64,000 nucleotides of DNA from Lophium mytilinum (taxonomy: Eukaryota > Ascomycota > Dothideomycetes > Mytilinidiales > Mytilinidiaceae): NCBI GenBank assembly GCA_010093605.1, contig MU004196.1:1549767-1613766 (forward strand), given 5' to 3'. The translations under genes and the position numbers were made by a program. Below the pieces are notes generated by a model that was not told where the DNA came from, ran no database searches, and was given only the letters and a program-made list of their open reading frames with translations. This document shows, in pieces, positions 13,701 through 24,599 of the stretch. Every line of letters begins with the position of its first letter. Position 1 is the first letter of the stretch.

Positions 13701-16700
13701 CCTTTCTTAGGTTTACTAACTTCTACTAATACTTTATACACGCGTTCTTCCGCATTATTAGCCTACTTATATTAATAATAAAAACTATAGATAGTAAAAA
13801 GACTAAGCTAAAAGCATAGTTTACCTAGAATAATAAATGCAACACCGCTTTTTAAGCACTTAAGACGGCGTTTACTATAGCACCTATTCTTCGCTACTTT
13901 TAATATAGTAAGAAGGTCTATATTAAAACTAACGCTTTAGACTATATTATTGCTAGTATTATATTATAAGAAGGTAAAGATAGCCTACTCTATTCTATTA
14001 CCTTCTTCTCCTCTAAGATAAACCCCTAGGAATGTAATTATAAAATCTATAATAAGGAGTTACTTACTATTATTAAAGCCTTTAAAGAGTGGAGGCCTAA
14101 ATTAGCTAGTACTAATTTAGATAATTCTACTAATATACTTATAGACTATTATAATCTAGAATACTTTATATTAACTAAATACCTTAACCGTTGCTAGGCC
14201 CGCTAGGCCGGCTTTCTTACCGGTTTTAACTTTAAAATTATCTATTAACCAGGCGTCTTAGAAGGGAAACTAGATAGCCTTATAAAATATTTATAAGATC
14301 TTTCTATAGATCTAAATAATCCTTGCTATTAATTTTAATACTAAATAGTCCTTAAATCTTATAACCTAGGAGACAGAGTAGCACCTTATTTACTAGATGT
14401 TCTAATAAGCTTACCTAACAACGGCCTAGGCCGCACGCTAAATCTAATCGGGCTAGTACCTTACTATAAAGAGTTAAACCCGTTAATAGCTATAGAGTTG
14501 CTACTATTAAAGATATACTCTTAATTTCTTCTCGCACCCGTATAACTATATAGTTACGCGCGTAATAATAACATTAACCCTAACTCTAACTCTAACTCTA
14601 ACCCTCCTCTTATAATTAAACTACCCTAGGTAAATAATAATAACCTCTACGTAGACCCTAACTTAATCTATTAGCGCACGCTTACTAAGCTATTTAATAA
14701 AGGCTACTTTAGCCTACTATAGAACTTATAAGACCCGCTCTTTAACTCTATACTCTATAAACTTATTACACTTATATATAATAGTAAATGCGCACTTTCT
14801 TAATTACTACATAATATAGTTAGTAACCTAGATATCTTAGAATTTAAAGTCCGCTATAATTAACTATATTACTACGGCCGCTTATATATACCTGCGTATA
14901 ATAACTTACGCCTTAAGCTCTTATAGCTTGCCTATAATACTACTATTAGTGGACACCTAGAAAAGCATAGTATATATAAACTTATTTAATAATACTACTT
15001 CTAGCTAGGTATATATAATTTAGTTAAAGACTATATAAGCGCCTACTATAGTTATAAATAATTAAAGGCCTTCTATAATAAGAAATAAGGTCTCCTACGT
15101 TTACTTAATATACTAGAATAGCGCTAGACTAATATTACTATAGACTTTATTATAGAGCTTCCTCTCTATAAGCGTAATAGATAAGTCTATACTAAGATTC
15201 TAGTTATTATCTACCGCGCTAGTAAAGAACGTTACTATATTTCTATAAGTAGCACCTCTATCTATAATATTATTAACGCGTTCCTCTGCAAAATCTACTA
15301 TCTCCACGGCCTCCCCCGCGTTATTATTAGCAACCGTAATCTGCGCTTTATCTTAGACATCTAGAAATAAGTTTATAAGTATATAGGCGTCTATTAGAAT
15401 ATTTCTATAGCCGCCTACCCTAAAACTAATAGATAAATAGAAAACGTAAATACTATTATAAAGGCCTACCTTAGGTAATTTATTAACTACTGCTAGAATA
15501 ACTAGATTAACTACTTACCTATTAGAGAATTCTTAGTAAATAACTAAGTTAACACTTCTACTATAATAACGCTATTCTTTATTAATAAGGGTTTTTACCC
15601 GCGCTTCGGCCTTAAGCCTCTACCTGGCGCAATAAATAATACTATACCTCCGCCCACGCCTACTCTTAATACTAACGCTGCTACCCGTTGCCGTTAGCTT
15701 AAAGGTAATAAATATATTAACTAGATAAAGAATATTCTAAATAAATATAAGACTATAATAATATAGGCCTAAACTAAATAAGTAGACTATACTAATTAGC
15801 ACCGCAATCTACTACTAAAGCTCTAAGTTAATAACTAGGTATAGCTTAATATCTAAAATATTAAAACTACGCGACTAAATAAATTACTTAACTATAAGAA
15901 CCTAGGCCCCTTCCGCATTACTAAGATTATTAATAATAGTTACGCCTTCTAACTTAACTTTATAAATATAAGTCTTAAAGGCTCTTAAATACACCCTATC
16001 TTCTACCTATACCTTCTCTATCTAGATAGGTCCCGTCTACTACTAGGCCAACGCTAGCCACCGCTACCTTCCGTTTAGGTAATTAACCCCGTTACCTCTA
16101 AATCTGTTAAATAACACCTAATTACGCGTATTATTAATAGCCGCTAGCGCGGCCGCGGACTAAAAGGACGCCGCTACCTTAAATATAAAGGACTTTATAA
16201 AGGCTACACCGCACTATAGAAATAGTAACTGTAGAAATAGTTTATACCTAAGGCTGTAGACCTTATTAGTAAATTCTATAACCTTAATCCGGACGCCAAC
16301 GGTCCTTATCTAGACTTTAAACCTAATAATAATTAGCGCGCGCACCTTACTAATAATAATAATACTACTAATAATAATTTTACCGCCGACCGTTTATAAT
16401 TATAATCGCTCTACGCTAAGCTATATTTTTATCTTTATATAATTACCTCGCCGCACCTCCGCACTGTAATTAATAATAGCCTTAAATAGTTTATCGCGAC
16501 TTTATATATAATAACTATAATAAGATTAGAATCCTTAGCTATATAAAGTAGGCTAAGCTATTATAATAGAAAAGCCCTTATAAGTAACGCCTTAAGTACG
16601 CTAGCTTCTTATATATTAGTATATAACTAATAATTAGCTAAACTACGCTATATAATTTTACTACTTAGCTATACTAATAATCTAATAACTATTTACGCCC

Positions 16701-16785
16701 TTACATTTAAACCTAGCACAACTTAGATACTCTTTTCTTTTTTTCTTTTACTTTTTACTTCTAGCGTTCTTAAATAGAGGGGTAG
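10787..16785 (+). pseudogene. Element B gag-pol remnant (Ty3/gypsy chromovirus)
   Basis: The domain order is gag (about 10,860-11,900), aspartic protease region (about 12,210-12,490, with an EYNPAINWKARRLDF-like end), RT (about 12,990-13,560, INYRAVNA near 13,159 and YIDNILVY near 13,457), RNase H (about 13,790-14,170, NKELLTIIKAFKEW), integrase (about 14,780-15,560) and a C-terminal chromodomain-like stretch (about 16,090-16,230). The Asp pair of the RT active site has become Asp-Asn. Numerous TAG/TAA stops interrupt every domain. Domain limits are estimates by eye. Confidence 0.88.
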
Positions 16786-17022
16786 TATAATAGATTACGC
16801 TCTATTCTCTAGTTATATATTTACCTGTTACTAGCCTTCTACCTCTATACCTATTATATTACCTTGCGCTATCTACGCGCTAGCCTGCCTAGCGCCTACG
16901 CGCCTCTCTCCTCTATATATATAGCTTCTATCTAGAAGCCTCTTTTTCTACTTCTTATATAACCTCTTAAATTTAATCTAGTTACCTTAACTACTAAGCT
17001 CCTCTACACCGTAACTATAATA
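16786..17022 (+). repeat. 3' LTR of element B (237 bp)
   Basis: It matches 2792-3028 in length and order. Its first bases read tataatag against tgtaatag in the 5' LTR, a TpG to TpA change. The two LTRs differ mainly by transitions of this kind, so their divergence cannot be used directly to date insertion. Confidence 0.92.
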
Positions 17023-18702
17023 GAGGTAGTAGAGTACTATCTAGTTCTATATAAAGTAGTATATATAGTTAAGGGGCGTAAATTAAATTATAGTTATAGA
17101 AGTTCTTATTATTATTACTATTACTAGAATTAGAGGAGAGTCTACTACCGCCCCTAGTAGAGTATATATAGTTCTATTAACTATAAAGGGGCTTATTAGG
17201 GCGGCGGAGTAGTAAGAGTTTATATTACTAGTAGTTATAGCCGCGTAAATAATTATAGCCCGGTAGAATAGAAGGGTATTAGTATAGCTTAGCGCCTTCT
17301 TTAACTATAATATAGGCTATAAGCTTATATTAATAGCTTATAGTAGCGGCGAGTTATATAGTAATCTTAGTAGAGAGTAGGCTATTAGCGCAGGTTATAG
17401 GGCCGCGGAAAGTAGAACTATAGATAGTAGTATTCTAGAGGCTATTAATATAGACTTTAGTAGTAGTAAAAGCTTTTTTAATATTCTTAATATAGGCTTT
17501 AAGCTTAGTAATATACTTAGCTAAAGCTTTACTATAGGTTTTAAGCTTAGTAATACACTTTACTACTATTATATTAATAGTATCTATCTAGGTAGTAAAT
17601 ACTACTATATTAGTAATATATTTATATATAATTTTATCCTTAAGGTTTCTAGCATAGATAGCGTTATCTCTATCTTAGATAGTGTTATCGCGGTTATTAA
17701 AGGCCTAGTTCTAATCCTCTTTAGCTTTAAGAATATTAGATTTATATTAGAATTTTATATTAGTAATAGCCTTTTCTAGCTACTTAATATTACCTTTTAC
17801 GGCCTAGAGGTAATTATCTTATTATTTAATAATATTATAAGCTTACTTATCTAGCTTAGCCTATACTTCTATAGAGGCCTTATTTTATTTAAGATAGTTA
17901 TATAGTTATTAAATCTTAGCTTTATATAAACAGGTTAATTTAAAGGCTATTACCTTATTTTTAGTAATAAAGTCTATAAAGGCTTTAGTATTAGGGACCT
18001 TATATATAATAGGGGCCTTATTAGCGTCTTACTTATTAATAGTAGAGTAGTTAATAAGTTTATTTACTTTAAGAATAGAGTTTTTAAAGGCACTAGGCAT
18101 TTTAGGGTAGTAGATATATCTACTAGAGTTAGGTTAATTAGGGTGCTTCTAAAGCTTATTATCTTTAAGAATAGCATTACCTTTAGTAAGGCCTTTAGTA
18201 AGGTTATCTTAGGTATTATTATTATAGCTGCGCGCGCGCTATAAGTTTCTAGTAATTATCTAGAATTTCTTAGTAGTGTTCTAGAAGTCTTAAGTTAAGG
18301 CCTAAAAGTTTAAGAATAGAATAGTATACTATAATAGAAGGTTATAAAGCTTTTATATACTAGTTATATTAAGGGGGTTTAAGTTATAGCTATTAGCTAT
18401 AGTATTAATAGCCGTGCAGGGTAATTATAGAGTATTATAGTTTACTAGTAGATTATAGTTTAAGAACTTAGTAGAATAGTAGCTAGGTAGAGTAACTTTA
18501 TAGTATTATAGACTATAAAAGGCAAGGTATAGAGTATAGTATTAAATAAGAAATAAAGTATATTTATAAAGATAAAGTTATATAAAGGTAGAGGTTTTAT
18601 ATAGCGGAGGCTAAATATAGGCTAGAGGTATAAAACTATGCTAGCGCATAGGCTTATATAATATAGCTAAGAATATATAATATATATAGAGCTAAATCTA
18701 TT
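17023..18702 (-). mobile_element. Element A, 5' side: gag region and probable 5' LTR
   Basis: On the minus strand this continues element A across the element B insertion. A Lys/Glu-rich broken coiled-coil gag stretch lies at about 17,450-17,950. Near 18,702 the minus strand reads tataatagattta, the same kind of start as the element B LTR, so the 5' LTR probably runs from about 18,702 down to about 18,450. The LTR end is not certain, because its partner lies outside the window. Confidence 0.6.
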
Positions 18703-19683
18703 ATACCTTTAGCGCGCACCCCTTTAGGCTCCTTAGGGTTTATCTAGATCCTCTAGTAATATAAGTAGTAGTAGCTAGGCCGCTCCCTATTAAGAAGAAG
18801 ATAATAGGTATTTAAGCTAAAGATAAAGAGCTAGAAGCTTTCTCTAGTAAAAGCCTAGAGAATTCTAGCCCTTAGAGGCTTTATATAGTATATAGTAGGC
18901 CTATATACCCTCTTTCTACTCTTACTATTAGTAGAGATATCTATAACGTGCCTAATTAGAAAAAGAATAAAAATAAGAAAAAAGAAAAAAGAACTAATCC
19001 CCCTCTACTATATATAATTCCTAGTATAGTAGCTTAAAAATATAGCTAACCTATTTATATAGAAAGCGCCGCACTTACTATCTACTTTCTTCTCTTACTA
19101 TTACTATTATTCTAGGCCTACTAACTTCCTCTTAGTATACTAATAATCTTACTACTACTTTTAGCTTCTTTACTATTACTATAGCTCTTTAAGAGTACTT
19201 CTACTATACTAAGCTTATCTATATAAAGCTTATTAATAGCTAATATAGCTAGAATTAGGCGGGCCTAGCCTATAGTATATATCTAGAGTGCGCCTAAAAT
19301 ATATTTACTAGGGGCTATTATTAGTATAATATTAATTTCTATACTAATAATAATCTAGATAGTAAATATAGTATATATAGGGTTAGAAGTAAGTACTATA
19401 CTTAGGTTAATACTATAGGAGATATAGTAGCGTTTAAGCGGGCTCTAAAGCCTAGAGCTAGTTATACTAGAAAAAAGAAGTAGATAGAGAATTAAGCCTA
19501 TTAGACTATATACTTAGAAACTATAACTATAACTTTTAAATTTTATTACTACTAATTAATATTTCTATATATCTAGTACGCGGATATAAATATATATATC
19601 TAGACGCGTAATTTAGCTATCTATTTATATAATTTAGACTTATATTTACTAAGATATAATAAAGTAATAGATTCTATCTCTAT
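18703..19683. other. Unassigned RIP-affected repeat DNA
   Basis: AT-rich, CpA/TpG-poor sequence with no readable protein domain on either strand. It lies outside the probable 5' LTR of element A. No gene is seen. Confidence 0.55.
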
Positions 19684-20000
19684 ATAGCCTTTCCATTTTA
19701 TATATACTCTATATATATTCTAATATAAGGCTTAAGTATTAGTAGTAAGGATTTTATTTTAATATTTTGCGGCTTAAGTATTAGTAGTAAGAATCTTATT
19801 TTAAGGCTTAAGTATTAGCGCAGGGTAAATTTCCTCTACGCTAATACTTAAGCCTTAAAATATTAAAATAAGATACTTACTACTAATACTTAAGCTATAT
19901 AATATTAAGATATATTTTTATATTTTACCCGCACTAATACTTAAGCCCTACGTTATAATACCTCTAATTTAAAATAGAAAGGCTAAAATAGAAAGGCTAT
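19684..20000. repeat. 317-bp palindrome with nested inverted repeats
   Basis: The outer arms 19,684-19,700 and 19,984-20,000 are inverted copies (about 16 of 17). Inside, the core cttaagtattag occurs three times forward (near 19,731, 19,773 and 19,808) and three times reversed (near 19,841, 19,884 and 19,935), placed almost symmetrically about position 19,835-19,842. A foldback or MITE-like element, possibly self-nested, is the simplest reading. No coding capacity is seen. Confidence 0.75.
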
Positions 20001-22250
20001 ATAGGCTATATATAATATATATAAAACTATAATAGTATAGAATAATACTAATTACTCTATTTAACTAGCTTCTAAATATCTAACTACATTCTAACTCTCT
20101 TTTATATTCTACGCCCGTTCTAATCTACTCTATCTTCTTCTAGTATAGTTAGCGCCTTTAACGCGGCCTTTTCTTACCTATATAGATTCTTAAAGTTATA
20201 TAGCTCTTTTATAAACTATATTACTATTCTATTTAATAGCTTTAGAGCTAGAGCTATATAGTACGCCTTTAAGAATCTATTCTATATCTACTAAAGAAAA
20301 TTAATATTCTATACCTAATTAATAATAATCTATATAGCGTGCTACTACTACTACTTTATACCTGTATTTATAATAGCTCTAACCTTCTAGAAGAAAAAGA
20401 ACTTAAGTATATTAGCGTCTTTCTCTAGATATACTAGGCTTAAGCTATAAGAATATTATACTAGCGCTACTTAGCTAGAGAAGATATACTACAGCGGCGG
20501 CTATATTAGAAGCTAAGGTATAAATATAGGCTAAGAATAACTCTATAGTATAAGTAGTAGAGGGGAGAAGGGCTATATATATATCTATAGAGCCTATAAA
20601 GAAAGGCTATACTAAAATTATATAGAAAAAGAAGAAGAAGAAGAAGAAGCGCTTTAAGAAGGAGCGCTTTATAATACTATTTAATCTACTATCTCTATAC
20701 CTTTCTACTATATCTAGAGCTCTATTAAGCGCTCTATTATATTAAATATTCTAGCTATTTTATCTTTAGACTTCTGCGCCTAATTTAACTTTATAGTGCG
20801 CTAGTAATCTTTTCTAACTAGGCTCTCTCTAGTAAGATCTTTATATACTTTATTAGGCGGCTTAGTAATTATAGCCTTACCCTAAGTAATTATATCTACC
20901 TATACCTAGTAGTACTTTATAAGTAATATATAGTACTTCTAATTATTATTAATCTAGTATAGATTATCTATATTAGAGTAAATATTATTTATATACTTAT
21001 ATAATAATAGTATACTAGTCTATAGGCGGCTAGACTCTTAAATTAACTCTAAATAGACTACCTACTACTCTAATAGCTTAGTAGTATAAGGCCTGCTTCT
21101 ACTATAAAACCTATTAGTAGTTAGCGTACCTAATAGTAATAATAATAGTACCTCTACTTTCTTTCTCTTCTTTAATAGCGGCGGTAGTAGATTATATATT
21201 AACTTATATTTAAATATTATAGAAATAGTAGCCTTTAAATAATTCTTCCGCTTTAAATTAAGTATATAGAATACCTACTAGAACTCTAAAAGTAAAAAGT
21301 TAGCTATATTATAACTAAGAAAACCTCTAGTCTCCTTTATTATATAAATAATAGTAGTGCGCTAGATAACTTTATACTCTTTCTTATAGTTACTATTAAT
21401 CTATACTATAGTTACTATTATATCTAGCTTAACCTCTAAGTTCTTAGTATTAAGAGTAAACTAGATTAAGTTCTCTAGCTATCTACTACTAACCTTCTTA
21501 CTATTAATATAGAGAAGATAGAATAGAGTAACTAGAAAGTTATTAATCTTCTCTTCCGCCTCTTTAATATAGTACTAGATACTAGCGCTAGTTAATACGC
21601 TACTAGTAGTTCTTTTAATACTATAATAAGCCTGCGCCTCTATAGAACTAATAGCTATTAAATCTACCTTCTTAGAGCCCTTCTTACCGCCTATTTCTAT
21701 ATTCTTAGAACCTTTCTAGCCTTTATTACTACTTATATCTATCTTAATAGGGCCCCTTTAACTCTTAGAGAGCTACTTAGTATATCTAGTAATATATTCT
21801 ACTATACTAATACTTTAGCCTTTATAGAGGGCGTCTATATATATACTAGAGGTAGCTTTCTCTTTAGTATAGCCTTTAGCTTTATAGGCTTTAGTATAGC
21901 CTTTATAGGCTTTAGTATAGCCTTTATAGGCTTAGGCGCAGCCTTTATAGACTTAGGTATACTCTTTAGTATACTTACTATAGTAGTAGTCCTTAGACTT
22001 ATATAAATAGGGGGGGTATTAGGCGTATTATTAGGTATAAAGAAAATGCGTCTTCTATTACTATAGGTAGTTAGTAGGGATACTATAATACTAGAAAAAT
22101 ATTAGTAAGTAGTTATATAGTATAGGTAAGAAACCTTACTTATTATTATATAGGGGACATTAAAAGGTTAATATTTAATTAGGTAGTGCTCCCTGCAATT
22201 CTTATATAAATTTTAGTAAGGAACGCTAAGAAAAAAACGCTAAGCGTTCT
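20001..22250. other. Unassigned RIP-affected repeat DNA up to the compartment edge
   Basis: AT-rich sequence with almost no CpA/TpG and no recognisable domain. It contains a (gaa)n run near 20,625-20,650 and a short 21-bp array at 21,863-21,952. It may be one or more decayed transposons, but no transposase or polymerase motif could be read. Normal composition begins at about 22,245-22,260. Confidence 0.6.
21863..21952 (-). repeat. 21-bp tandem repeat in RIP-affected DNA
   Basis: The unit tttagtatagcctttataggc occurs at 21,890-21,910 and 21,911-21,931, with variant units on both sides. The period is a multiple of three, and the minus strand could have encoded a 7-residue repeat in a former protein. 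Confidence 0.75.
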
Positions 22251-22924
22251 GTGCTATTTTGAATTCGACAAATCGACACGGGCTAGTCAGGGGTCGCGCG
22301 GCTGCAAAAGTCAGGGTCCACCCGGCATCGCTTCCCATCTCCAACTTCCACTACCAACGCCCAACCGCGACGCCCGATTCGAAATTCCCATCGAGTGTGA
22401 TCCTATGATCCCGCCGCACCCGGGTATAGAAGATGTTCGCATGTGCTTCTTCAACATGCAAAGGTTTGCGTGTCTTAGTAATCCCGTCCCGTCCTAAAAC
22501 CTTAGAGAAACACTCCCTCACCTTCCAAAACAAACGTCTCTAAATAAATTAGGCAGTCAGTTTTAATTCCTACAGTTCCGTGCGATGACAGCCGGACTGA
22601 AAGCCATGCGGCCAGACCAAACCATGGCTGGCTGGCCTCTCCTCACCGACCCGAATGCAGACAAACCGATATCTGGCGTGGCGTTTTTGGCATAGCCAAG
22701 GCTCGTTTAGGTATGCTACGCGCTGTAAACATCCCGCCTTGCCTAGGCCCTACTCCGAGGGGCGGTAGACGCTCGAGCCATGAGACGAACCTACATGAGT
22801 CCTTGAAACCCCCGAGCAGCAGGATTTCCTCTACTCCGCTAATTCTCTGCTGTACCTCTTGCAGAGTTATTACTCTGCGTCCATTCGTTTTCCAGTCTTT
22901 GACTATCGTCACTCATTAATCATA
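22251..22924. other. Spacer between the RIP block and the first gene
   Basis: Normal base composition returns within a few tens of bases. No gene is seen. The stretch serves as upstream region of the secreted protein gene that starts at 22,925. Confidence 0.6.
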
Positions 22925-24599
22925 ATGTTCTCCAAAGTCGCGCTCATCACCCTTTCTGTGGCGTCGGTGGCCCTTGCGACGACGATAACAGAAGCATGCC
23001 CATCGCAAAACATTATCGTGGATGCTCTAGGCCCTGACGCAACGTCTTATTGCTCTTCTTACCTCTCTATCCAGACTCAAACCGAAACCGACTCTGTCGA
23101 TGCCACCATGTACGCTGAACCCATCATACGGCCTTCCCCCTCGCGCCACTAACGAGCATTATAGAACCGAAACGGCCACCGAGACGGAGTACGCTGGAAC
23201 TACAACCATCACGCTTGATAGCATCACGTCGACCGCCACTGAATGGAGTACCGCCACAACCTGCACATCGTCCGCCGCCCAATCAGCCCAGTCGATATAT
23301 AAGCGCGGCGCTCCCAAGACGATTATTGTGACTGCTACTACAACAATCTGTCCTTGTACCGAATCTTCCTCAAAGAAGCCATGCACCGAATCTACTCTTG
23401 CTGGGCATTACTCAGCATACGGTCATTCTTCGGCTGCATACGGCGTTACCTCCTCTTCGATTTCCACGAAGACTCCATGCACCTCCTCTGAGTCTGCTCA
23501 TGCCTATGGAGTTTCCTCGACCTACTCGAGCAAGACGCCGTACACTACCGGATTCGCTGGATACGAGCATTCGAGCTACCTCAGCTATTCGGCTGCTTCG
23601 CCGTATGGAACGCCTGTCTCCAGCTCCAGCAGCTCGGCGACCTCTTCGCCTATTTACTCAGTGCCCCAAAATAGCTCTAGCTCTGCCTATGGCACGTCGG
23701 TCTATAGCTTTGGGACATCCGTCTATAGCTACAGCTCGGTCTATAGCACGGGTGTGTCGTCGTATGCCCCCGAGACTTCTATAAGCGAGACTCCGTCTTC
23801 GAGTTCTGAAAGCTCAAGCATCTACGAGACACCTTCATCCACTGTTGAAAGCTCGATTTCATCCGAGACACCGTCCTCCACAGGTGAAAGCTCAAGCACC
23901 TACGAGACTCCATCCTCGACATCTGAAAGCTCAAGCGTCTACGAAACACCATCTTCCAGTGCTGAAAGCTCATTGACACCAGAGACTACTCCTTCGCCGA
24001 CGCCTACGCCGAGCCCTACCCCAACGGACTTCACAGCCGCGTGTGAATGTCTTTCGCTTACTACCCCTACGCAGACAGTCGTTTCCACAAATTCCGTGAC
24101 GGTCACCGAGACCGATACCCAGACCATCACCCCCAGTGCTACCTTCACGCCGACTACAACAATTACAACCACGATGACAAGCACTTCAACCACTCAATGT
24201 GCCGCCCCCTCCGTCTGCACGGCGTCCCCTTACTGGGTCTCGGATTCCTATGATGCCTCAAGCAGTCTGGTCTGCGGCGAGACTCTACAAGCACGAGTTC
24301 TCGGCGGCGCGAACTTCGTTGGCGAATCGGGCGCTCCCAGTCTAGAATACTGCAGAAATCTTGCCAAGAAGTACGGATTCAAAAGCTTCTTTATTCAAGG
24401 TGGCATCTGCGCGTACTACAGCGCGTTAACGTCGGCGGTCCTCTCGGTTCATCCAGGAACCGGTGCTTCTACGGCGGTTTATTACGACGTGGATTGCTTC
24501 CAGCAGGTGGATCCTTGTGCTGCAGCTACCTCGAGTGCGGCGGCTACATCGAGTGCAGCGGCTACGTCGAGTGCTGCTCGCCCTGCGTATAGCGATTAG
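22925..24599 (+). CDS. Secreted Ser/Thr-rich protein with a C-terminal Cys domain
   Basis: Two exons (22,925-23,109 and 23,165-24,599) are joined by a 55-bp intron with a cactaacg branch site, giving 539 aa in one frame. The N-terminus is a clear signal peptide (MFSKVALITLSVASVALA). The middle is very rich in Ser/Thr and probably heavily O-glycosylated. Residues about 265-335 hold a degenerate 13-residue ETPSS-x-x-ESS repeat, followed by a Thr-Pro linker. Residues about 405-515 form a Cys-containing module that may be PAN/Apple-like (inference). The C-terminus is Ala/Ser repeats with no hydrophobic tail, so no GPI anchor is evident. A wall-associated or secreted role is likely. It is the first gene next to the RIP block. 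Confidence 0.85.
23775..23985 (+). repeat. Coding minisatellite (39-bp units) in the secreted protein gene
   Basis: About five degenerate units of 39 bp encode ETPSS-x-x-ESS-type 13-residue repeats. Variation is mostly at the two central codons and at third positions, so the array looks selected for its protein sequence. Confidence 0.75.

Larger units (their letters stand above)
2792..17022 (+). mobile_element. Element B: full-length Ty3/gypsy chromovirus, RIP-killed, split by a LINE
   Basis: Two 237-bp LTRs (2792-3028 and 16,786-17,022) bound gag, protease, RT, RNase H, integrase and chromodomain remnants, all in plus orientation. Flanking pentamers gagat (2787-2791) and gaggt (17,023-17,027) match 4 of 5 and are the likely target duplication. 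A purine-rich tract (16,771-16,785) directly precedes the 3' LTR. Without the LINE the element is about 8 kb, normal for the family. It interrupts the older minus-strand element A. Reading frames are full of stops, mainly TAG and TAA where Trp or Gln codons would be expected, as RIP predicts. It cannot be autonomous now. Confidence 0.92.

Noticed and set aside
20001-22250. DNA transposase on the minus strand
   Set aside because: Broken Lys-rich frames exist, but no DDE, zinc finger or other diagnostic motif could be read, so no class is assigned.
23398-24253. Overlapping ORFs on both strands within the secreted protein gene
   Set aside because: They are shadows produced by the biased Ser/Thr codon composition; the spliced plus-strand frame with a signal peptide explains the region.
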